From Pseudomonadota bacterium (GTDB lineage Bacteria; Pseudomonadota; Gammaproteobacteria; Burkholderiales; Burkholderiaceae_C), in NCBI GenBank assembly GCA_021798395.1, contig JAJZHS010000143.1, positions 1 to 6,553 on the forward strand: a stretch of DNA of 6,553 nt, in the 5' to 3' direction. Shown one piece after another: positions 1-5,400 of this stretch. The notes beneath the pieces are model-generated. The model saw only the letters and a program-made list of their open reading frames with translations, had not been told where the DNA came from and did not search any database. The position numbers and the translations under genes are program-made. Position 1 is the first letter of the stretch. The number at the start of each line of letters is the position of its first letter.

Positions 1-198
1 GGCGTGCTGAACCTGCTGCCGATCCCGGTCTTGGACGGGGGGCATCTCCTGTATTATGCGGTGGAAGCCTTGACCCGTCGGCCGCTGCCGCAGCGCGTGC
101 AGATGCTGCTGCAGCAAGCAGGGGTGGCGCTGATCGTGATGCTGATGGCGATCGCGCTGTACAACGACTTCGCCCGTCTGGCCGGGCCCATCCACTGA
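1..198 (+). CDS. rseP: RseP site-2 intramembrane zinc protease, C-terminal end (5' truncated)
   Basis: This is the last 65 codons of a gene entering from the left edge; the reading frame is open from base 1. The fragment begins with NLLPIPVLDGGH (residues 4-15), the C-terminal zinc-ligand motif of site-2 proteases. D12 of the fragment corresponds to the metal-binding Asp of the LDG motif. A hydrophobic segment at about residues 39-54 (GVALIVMLMAIALY) is the last transmembrane helix, followed by a short polar tail. In the family, RseP cleaves anti-sigma factor RseA within the inner membrane after DegS, releasing sigma-E, and also clears remnant signal peptides. The HExxH site lies upstream of the window. 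The GTG at base 4 is internal, not a start. bamA follows after 18 bases, the usual neighbour, so the two are probably co-transcribed. The identity is secure although only the C-terminus is present. Confidence 0.95.
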   Translation, partial: GVLNLLPIPVLDGGHLLYYAVEALTRRPLPQRVQMLLQQAGVALIVMLMAIALYNDFARLAGPIH

Positions 199-207
199 TC
201 CCAGATC

Positions 208-211
208 GAGG
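208..211 (+). promoter_or_regulatory. Ribosome binding site of bamA
   Basis: GAGG lies five bases upstream of the TTG at 217, in an AT-richer spacer (gttaac) than its surroundings. This is the best Shine-Dalgarno match near the 5' end of bamA, and it supports initiation at the rare TTG codon rather than at GTG 250, which would remove most of the signal peptide. Confidence 0.7.
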
Positions 212-216
212 TTAAC

Positions 217-2502
217 TTGAGGTTCCGTCACGCATTGCAGGGCACCGCGGTGGTCGTGCTGGCCGCCGTCTGCGCCCAGGCCCACGCCGCCGATTCATTC
301 GTCATCAAGGACATCCGCGTCGACGGACTGCAGCGGACCGAACCCGGGACGGTGTTCAGCTACCTGCCGTTTCGCGTCGGCGACACGTATTCTCCCGAGG
401 CGGGCGCGGCGGCGATCCGCGCGCTGTTCGCCACCGGACTGTTCAAGAACGTGAGCATCCGCACGGCCGGCGACGTGGTCACCGTGGTCGTCGAGGAGCG
501 TCCGGTGATCGCCGACATCACGTTCTCGGGGACCAAGGAATTCGACAAGAAGAAGCTGCTGGAGGCGCTCACCGGCGCCGGGCTGGCGTCGGCGCATCCG
601 TACGACCAGGCTCTGGTCGACGGCGCGGTGCGCGAACTCAAGCAGCAATACCTGGCCAAGGGCTACTACGCGGCCAAGGTCACGACCACGGTGACGCCGC
701 TGCCGCGCAACCGCGTCAACGTGCTGTTCACCGTGGACGAAGGCGCGGTGGCGAAGATCCGGTCGATCAAAATCGTCGGCAACAAGGTGTTCAGCGAGCG
801 CACGCTGCTGGGCCTGTTCACGCTGTCCACTCCGGGCTGGCTGAGCTGGTACACGAAGGCCGACCAGTATTCGCGCGCGAAGCTCAACGCCGACCTCGAG
901 ACCCTGCGCTCGTATTACGTCGATCGCGGCTACCTGGACTTCCAGCTGCAGTCGGCGCAAGTCGCGTTGTCGCCCGACAAGGACAGCGTGTACATCACGG
1001 TCAACATCAACGAGGGGGCCAAGTACGTCGTCTCCGGGTTCAAGCTGCAGGGCGACTACCTGGGACTGACCGACGAATTCCGCGCCCTGGTCAAGCTCAA
1101 GCCGGGCCAGATCTACAGCGCGCAGGAACTGGCCGATACCGTCAAGGCGATGGAGAACAAGTTCGGCGAGTACGGATTCGCCTTCGCCCGCGTGCAGCCG
1201 GTGCCCGTGATCGACCGCGTCCACCACACCGTGTCCTTCACGATCGACGCCGACCCCGGTCAGCGCGTGTACGTGCGCCGGATCGACATTTCCGGCAACA
1301 CCCGCACGCGCGATGAAGTCATCCGGCGCGAGTTCCGCCAGTTCGAGGACGCCTGGTACGACGCCGGCCGCATCAAACTGTCGCGCGACCGCGTCGACCG
1401 GCTGGGCTACTTCAAGAGCGTCAAGCTGGGCACGCGCGAGGTTCCCGGCAGCAGCGACGAGGTCGACCTGGACATGAAGGTCGAGGAAAAGCCCACCGGC
1501 ATGCTGGGTCTGGGCGTGGGCTTCTCCAGCGCCAACCGGCTGTCGTTCAACGCCTCGCTGAGCCAGGACAACATTTTCGGCAGCGGCAACAACTTCAGCA
1601 TCGACCTGAACACGTCCAGCTACTACCGGACGCTGGCGTTGTCGACCACCAACCCGTATTTCACGCGCGACGGCATCAGCCGGACGTACAACGTCTACTA
1701 CCGGACCATCCAGCCGTATTCGAGCCAGGGCTACAACTACACGATCAAGACGCCGGGCTTCAGCGTGCAGCTCGGCGTGCCATTCACCGAACTCGACCGC
1801 GTGTTCTTCGGGCTGGGCTTCGAGGAATATCGCCTCAGCCTGGCCCCGGGCGCGCCGGCGTCGTACATCGCGTACGCCAACGAATTCGGTGACGTGTCGT
1901 CGGGAATCCCGCTGACGCTGGGTTGGCAGCGCGACAGCCGCAACAGCGCGCTGGTGCCCACCGATGGGCGCTTCCAGGCGCTGAGCGCCGAATACAGCCC
2001 GCTCAGCAGCCTGCGCTACTTCCGCGCCAGCTATCAGTACCAGCAGTACGTTCCGGTGACGCGAATGACCAACCTCGCGTTCAACGGCATGCTGGGCTAC
2101 GCCAGCGGCTTGAACGGCCGGCCGCTGCCGGTGTTCAAGAACCTGTACGCCGGGGGCATCGGCACGGTGCGCGGCTTCCAGCAGAGCTCGCTGGGCCCGC
2201 AGGACGCGCAAGGCAACGCCTTGGGCGGCGGACGTCTGGCGGTCGGCGACATCGAATACCAGTTTCCGTTCCCGGGCAGCGGAGCCGACCGCAGCCTGCG
2301 GTTGTCGACCTTCGTCGACAGCGGCTACGTCTGGGGCGCAGGGCAGAAGATGAGCCTGGGCGATCTGCGGGTGTCGGCCGGTCTGGCGCTGTCGTGGATC
2401 TCGCCGATCGGCCCGTTGAAATTCAGCATCGCGCGACCCCTTCGCGACAAGCCGACCGACAAGCTCCAGGCCTTCCAGTTCACCGTCGGTACCGCATTCT
2501 GA
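217..2502 (+). CDS. bamA: BamA, outer membrane protein assembly factor
   Basis: BamA is the essential Omp85-family core of the BAM complex, which folds and inserts beta-barrel proteins into the outer membrane. The 761 residues are slightly shorter than E. coli BamA (810). A signal peptide is visible: basic start MRFRH, hydrophobic GTAVVVLAAVCA, and cleavage near AHA-A (residues 22-25). Five POTRA domains follow at about 27-95, 96-176, 179-267, 269-347 and 349-425, recognisable by repeated I-x-(F/I)-x-G-x-x patterns such as ITFSGTKEF, IKIVGNKVF and IDISGNTRTR. The beta-barrel spans about 427-761. It contains the conserved loop-6 motif VRGF (651-654) and ends in an outer-membrane signal with terminal Phe (QFTVGTAF). 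The start is TTG at 217, chosen for the GAGG site and the complete signal peptide. skp begins 8 bases after the stop. No truncation or frameshift is seen. Confidence 0.97.
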   Translation: MRFRHALQGTAVVVLAAVCAQAHAADSFVIKDIRVDGLQRTEPGTVFSYLPFRVGDTYSPEAGAAAIRALFATGLFKNVSIRTAGDVVTVVVEERPVIADITFSGTKEFDKKKLLEALTGAGLASAHPYDQALVDGAVRELKQQYLAKGYYAAKVTTTVTPLPRNRVNVLFTVDEGAVAKIRSIKIVGNKVFSERTLLGLFTLSTPGWLSWYTKADQYSRAKLNADLETLRSYYVDRGYLDFQLQSAQVALSPDKDSVYITVNINEGAKYVVSGFKLQGDYLGLTDEFRALVKLKPGQIYSAQELADTVKAMENKFGEYGFAFARVQPVPVIDRVHHTVSFTIDADPGQRVYVRRIDISGNTRTRDEVIRREFRQFEDAWYDAGRIKLSRDRVDRLGYFKSVKLGTREVPGSSDEVDLDMKVEEKPTGMLGLGVGFSSANRLSFNASLSQDNIFGSGNNFSIDLNTSSYYRTLALSTTNPYFTRDGISRTYNVYYRTIQPYSSQGYNYTIKTPGFSVQLGVPFTELDRVFFGLGFEEYRLSLAPGAPASYIAYANEFGDVSSGIPLTLGWQRDSRNSALVPTDGRFQALSAEYSPLSSLRYFRASYQYQQYVPVTRMTNLAFNGMLGYASGLNGRPLPVFKNLYAGGIGTVRGFQQSSLGPQDAQGNALGGGRLAVGDIEYQFPFPGSGADRSLRLSTFVDSGYVWGAGQKMSLGDLRVSAGLALSWISPIGPLKFSIARPLRDKPTDKLQAFQFTVGTAF

Positions 2503-2510
2503 GACGCACC

Positions 2511-3050
2511 ATGACCACCATGATTCAGGCTTTTCGTCGCGGCGCGATCGCCGTCGGCTGCTCGCTGTGTCTGCTCGCGCCGCTGCCGGCGTCGGCGCAA
2601 AGCGCCGGTTCGGGCAAGATCGGTTTCATCAACACCGAGCGCATCCTGAAGGAATCGCTGCTGGCGAAAGCCGCGCAGCAGAAGCTGCAGAGCGAGTTTT
2701 CCCAGCGCGAGAAGGACCTGCAGGACCGCGCCGCGCGCATCAAGGCGCTGAGCCAGAAGCTGGAGAAGGACGGACCGGTGATGTCTGACGCCGATCGCGC
2801 GGCACTGCAGCAGCAGCTCGCCGACATGAATCGCGACTTCCAGCGCAAGCAGCGCGAATTCGGCGAGGACCTGAACGCCAAGCGCAACGCGGCGCTCGCG
2901 CAAGTGCTCGACAAGGCGAACAAGGTCGTCAAGCAGGTCGCCGAACAGGGCAACTACGACATCATTTTCCAGGACGCGGTCTACGTGAATCCGCGCATCG
3001 ACATCACCGGCAAGGTGTTGAAGGCGCTCGACGCATCGACCGCGAAGTGA
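2511..3050 (+). CDS. skp: Skp/OmpH periplasmic chaperone
   Basis: Skp is a trimeric periplasmic holdase that binds unfolded outer-membrane proteins after Sec export and delivers them to the BAM complex, which fits its place directly behind bamA. The protein has 179 residues (E. coli Skp has 161). It begins with a signal peptide: basic RR at 9-10, hydrophobic core about 11-25, cleavage after ASA (27-29). The mature N-terminus reads KIGFINTERILKES, the usual first strand and helix. A long charged, Gln/Lys/Glu/Arg-rich helical stretch, about residues 45-140, forms the coiled-coil tentacles. The C-terminal strand is YDIIFQDAVYVNP, followed by DITGKVLKALD. ATG 2511 is preferred because a weak GAG sits 7 bases upstream; ATG 2520 would drop three residues without affecting the signal peptide. 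The stop overlaps the lpxD start as GTGA. The open frame continues upstream inside bamA, but that extension is not a gene. Confidence 0.94.
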   Translation: MTTMIQAFRRGAIAVGCSLCLLAPLPASAQSAGSGKIGFINTERILKESLLAKAAQQKLQSEFSQREKDLQDRAARIKALSQKLEKDGPVMSDADRAALQQQLADMNRDFQRKQREFGEDLNAKRNAALAQVLDKANKVVKQVAEQGNYDIIFQDAVYVNPRIDITGKVLKALDASTAK

Positions 3051-4135
3051 ACGTGGACGCGGGCGTGGCGGACGGGCACGCGGCGCGCGCGGCCGATCTG
3101 GTCGCGCGTTTCGGCGGCACCCTGCTCGGCGACGGCACGCGGCTGCTGCGGCGCATTGCGCCGCTGCAGCGCGCCGCGCCCGACGAACTGGCCTTTCTCA
3201 GCCAGGCCTCAGGCGCGGCTCAGATCGACGACACGCAGGCCGGATGCGTGATCGTTCCGCGCGCGTGCGCCGAACGGGCGGCGCGGCTCCCGGCGGCGAT
3301 CGTCGTCGACGACCCGTACCTGTACTACGCGCGCTGCGCGCAGTGGTTCGCGGCGCGCCAGACGCCGGCGCCGCCCCCGGGCCTGCACGCGGGGGCGTGG
3401 GTCGACGGCACCGCCGTGCTGGGCGACGGCTGCAGCGTCGCCGCGGGCGCGGTGGTCGAGGCCGGCGCCGTGCTGGGTGACGGCGTGGTGCTGGGCGCCG
3501 GCAGTTTCGTCGGCCGCGACGCGCGCCTCGGCGACGGCACCGTGCTGGAGCCGCGTGCGGTGGTGCTGCACGGCTGCCGCCTCGGGGCGCGCTGCATCGT
3601 GCACTCCGGCGCGGTGATCGGCGCCGACGGGTTCGGCTTCGCGCGCGACGAGCGCGGCGCCGGCGTGAAGATCCCGCAGACCGGGCGGGTGCTGATCGGC
3701 GACGACGTCGAAATCGGCGCCAACACGACGATCGACCGCGGCGCGCTCGACGACACGGTGATCGACGACGGCGTCAAGATCGACAATCTGGTGCAGGTCG
3801 CGCACAACGTGCGCATCGGCGCGCATACCGCGATCGCCGGCTGCGTGGGCATTTCGGGCAGCGCGCGCATCGGCGCGTACTGCCTGATCGGTGGCGGCGT
3901 GGGAATCGCCGGGCACCTGGAAATCGCCGATCACGTGATCATCGGCGGCATGTCGCTGGTGTCGCGCTCGGTTCGCCGCCGCGGCCACTACACCGGCGCG
4001 TTCCCGCTCGACGACCATGACAACTGGACCGCCAACGCCGCGGCGCTGCGCCATCTGGCGGCGCTGCGCGCGCGGGTCCGCAAACTCGAGCAGGAGCTCG
4101 AGGCGCACGATCAAGAACGCCAAGACAAGCCATGA
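3047..4135 (+). CDS. lpxD: LpxD, UDP-3-O-(3-hydroxyacyl)glucosamine N-acyltransferase
   Basis: LpxD performs the third step of lipid A synthesis, moving a 3-hydroxyacyl chain from ACP to the 2-amino group of UDP-3-O-acylglucosamine in the cytoplasm. Its 362 residues compare with 341 in E. coli. The order is a uridine-binding N-terminal domain (about 15-105), a left-handed beta-helix of hexapeptide repeats (about 110-320, many LGDG/IGA-type turns), and a C-terminal charged helix (about 330-362). The catalytic His is H253 in QVAHNV (E. coli H239). The residue at the E. coli M290 chain-length position is L304, in GGMSL. The usual NPxY motif after F50 is replaced by QASG (see findings). The start is uncertain: GTG 3047 overlaps the skp stop (GTGA) and suggests coupled translation, but GTG 3053 or 3065 would bring the N-terminus nearer to the family length, and none has a clear ribosome site. 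It overlaps fabZ by ATGA. Confidence 0.95.
   Translation: MNVDAGVADGHAARAADLVARFGGTLLGDGTRLLRRIAPLQRAAPDELAFLSQASGAAQIDDTQAGCVIVPRACAERAARLPAAIVVDDPYLYYARCAQWFAARQTPAPPPGLHAGAWVDGTAVLGDGCSVAAGAVVEAGAVLGDGVVLGAGSFVGRDARLGDGTVLEPRAVVLHGCRLGARCIVHSGAVIGADGFGFARDERGAGVKIPQTGRVLIGDDVEIGANTTIDRGALDDTVIDDGVKIDNLVQVAHNVRIGAHTAIAGCVGISGSARIGAYCLIGGGVGIAGHLEIADHVIIGGMSLVSRSVRRRGHYTGAFPLDDHDNWTANAAALRHLAALRARVRKLEQELEAHDQERQDKP
3413..3484 (+). repeat. Near-identical 18-base direct repeat one beta-helix coil apart in lpxD
   Basis: The 18-base stretches at 3413-3430 and 3467-3484 differ at one position (gggcgac versus gggtgac) and both encode AVLGDG. Their offset is 54 bases, or 18 residues, exactly one three-hexapeptide coil of the left-handed beta-helix. 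Two further LGDG-like turns follow by 3560. Confidence 0.75.
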
Positions 4136-4578
4136 CCGTCTTCGATATCAACCAGATCCAGAAGCTTCTGCCGCACCGCTACCCGTTCCTCCTCGTCGAC
4201 CGCGTGGTTGCGTTCGAAAAGGGCCGGCGCATTCTTGCCTACAAGAACGTGAGCTTCAACGAGCCGTACTTCACCGGGCATTTCCCGGTCAAGCCGATCA
4301 TGCCCGGCGTGCTGATCCTGGAGGCGCTGGCGCAGGCCGCCGGAATCCTCGCCTTCGGCACCCTGGACATGACGGCCGACGACAACTCGGTGTACTACCT
4401 GGTCGGCATCGACGGGGCGCGTTTCAAGCGCCCGGTCGAGCCCGGCGACCAACTGATGCTCGACGTCGCGATCAGCCGCCGCATGCGCAACATCTACAAA
4501 TTCGAGGCCTGCGCGCGGGTCGGCGACGAGGTCGCCGCCGAGGCCGAGCTGATGTGCACCGAACGTGTCATCGACTGA
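4132..4578 (+). CDS. fabZ: FabZ, 3-hydroxyacyl-ACP dehydratase
   Basis: FabZ dehydrates (3R)-hydroxyacyl-ACP to trans-2-enoyl-ACP in type II fatty acid synthesis, acting in the cytoplasm as a hot-dog-fold oligomer. The 148-residue length is typical. The N-terminus carries IQKLLPHRYPFLLVDRV (9-25), the family hallmark. The catalytic pair is visible as H50 in TGHFP and E64 in VLILEALAQ, with the normal spacing of 14. The C-terminus keeps the product-channel region (YYLVGIDGARFKRPVEPGD) and the last strands. The ATG overlaps the lpxD stop (ATGA), indicating translational coupling; no strong ribosome site is visible in the end of lpxD. Sitting between lpxD and lpxA is functionally meaningful, because FabZ competes with LpxA and LpxD for 3-hydroxyacyl-ACP and so influences the split between phospholipid and lipid A. 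The gene looks intact and ordinary. Confidence 0.97.
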   Translation: MTVFDINQIQKLLPHRYPFLLVDRVVAFEKGRRILAYKNVSFNEPYFTGHFPVKPIMPGVLILEALAQAAGILAFGTLDMTADDNSVYYLVGIDGARFKRPVEPGDQLMLDVAISRRMRNIYKFEACARVGDEVAAEAELMCTERVID

Positions 4579-4588
4579 CGGGGCGAGC

Positions 4589-5380
4589 GTGAGCCTGATC
4601 CATCCGAGCGCGCTCGTCGATGCGGGCGCCGAACTCGCCGCCGACGTCGAGATCGGCCCGTATTGCGTCATCGGATCGCAGGTGCGGATCGACGCCGGCA
4701 CCCGGATCGGCCCGCACGTCTGCGTGCAGGGGCGAACGCGCATCGGGCGCGACAACCGGATTCACGCGTTCTGCTCGATCGGCGCAGTCCCGCAGGACAA
4801 GAAGTACGCCGGCGAGCCGACCGCGCTGGAGATCGGCGACCGCAACACGTTCCGCGAGTATTGCAGTGTCAATCTGGGCACGGTGCAGGACGGCGGGCTG
4901 ACCCGAATCGGCGACGACAACTGGATCATGGCCTACGTGCACGTGGCGCACGACTGCCGGGTCGGCGACAACACCGTGCTGGCCAACTGCACGCAGCTCG
5001 CCGGCCACGTGCACGTCGGCGACTGGGCCATTCTCGGCGGTCTGACCGGGGTGCACCAGTTCGTGCACGTCGGCGCGCACGCGATGACCGGAGTCGGCTC
5101 GGCGGTGACGCAGGACGTTCCCCCGTACGTGATGCTTGCCGGAACCCCGGCGCGTCCGCACGGCATCAACGCCGAGGGTTTGCGCCGCCGCGGCTTCGCG
5201 CCCACGCGCATCGCCACGCTGCGCGATGCGTATCGCCTGCTGTACCGCCGCGGGCTCGCGCTGGACGCTGCGCTGCAGGCGTTGCGGGCGCTGCGCGCGA
5301 CGCATCCGGACAGCGACGCCGACCTCGCGCGGCTGGTCGACTTCGTCGCCTCCAGCACCCGCGGGATCGTGCGCCCCTGA
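4589..5380 (+). CDS. lpxA: LpxA, acyl-ACP:UDP-N-acetylglucosamine O-acyltransferase
   Basis: LpxA starts lipid A synthesis by transferring a 3-hydroxyacyl chain from ACP to the 3-OH of UDP-GlcNAc. From GTG 4589 the protein has 263 residues (E. coli has 262) and begins MSLIHPSALVD, a normal LpxA N-terminus. A longer frame from GTG 4565 would add eight residues and overlap fabZ by 14 bases. I prefer 4589 because of length and the G-rich stretch at 4580-4583, a weak ribosome site. The left-handed beta-helix covers about 1-185, followed by a helical C-terminal domain. Catalytic H121 lies in VAHDC (E. coli H125). H140 and H156 (VHQF) match E. coli H144 and H160, and R200 in LRRRGF matches R204. 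The acyl-chain ruler position (E. coli G173) is V169. The C-terminus ends in the conserved STRGI. lpxB follows after 20 bases. Confidence 0.95.
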   Translation: MSLIHPSALVDAGAELAADVEIGPYCVIGSQVRIDAGTRIGPHVCVQGRTRIGRDNRIHAFCSIGAVPQDKKYAGEPTALEIGDRNTFREYCSVNLGTVQDGGLTRIGDDNWIMAYVHVAHDCRVGDNTVLANCTQLAGHVHVGDWAILGGLTGVHQFVHVGAHAMTGVGSAVTQDVPPYVMLAGTPARPHGINAEGLRRRGFAPTRIATLRDAYRLLYRRGLALDAALQALRALRATHPDSDADLARLVDFVASSTRGIVRP

Positions 5381-5400
5381 GCGCGCCCGGCGTCGCGGCG

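Noticed and set aside
199..216. Possible separate promoter for bamA between rseP and bamA
   Set aside because: Only 18 bases are available, largely a ribosome binding site; no -35/-10 pair can fit or is visible. A promoter inside rseP cannot be excluded but is not in view.
295..2211. A 638-codon open frame on the minus strand, antisense to bamA
   Set aside because: It lies entirely opposite a clearly real bamA. Its translation is rich in Arg, Ala, Val, Gln and His with no recognisable domain, as expected for a complementary frame in very GC-rich DNA where stop codons are rare.
1923..2510. Long in-frame extension upstream of skp, within the 3' part of bamA
   Set aside because: The frame is open but out of phase with bamA and reads as low-complexity Arg/Pro/Gln/Ala. 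The signal peptide right after ATG 2511 marks the real start of skp.
3400..3980. Tandem-repeat appearance in lpxD DNA (gacggc, ggcgcc and atcggc motifs) as a possible repeat array
   Set aside because: The periodicity is that of 18-base hexapeptide codon units of the left-handed beta-helix, shared with lpxA; it is protein-driven and not a CRISPR or satellite array.
3209..4123. A 304-codon open frame on the minus strand, antisense to lpxD
   Set aside because: Its repetitive look (many V-x-A-D-x-x-A segments) simply mirrors the hexapeptide repeats of LpxD on the other strand; it is not an independent repeat protein.
5381..5400. GC-rich spacer between lpxA and lpxB as a possible terminator
   Set aside because: There is no clear inverted repeat followed by a T run, and lpxB begins at once, so read-through is the simpler reading.
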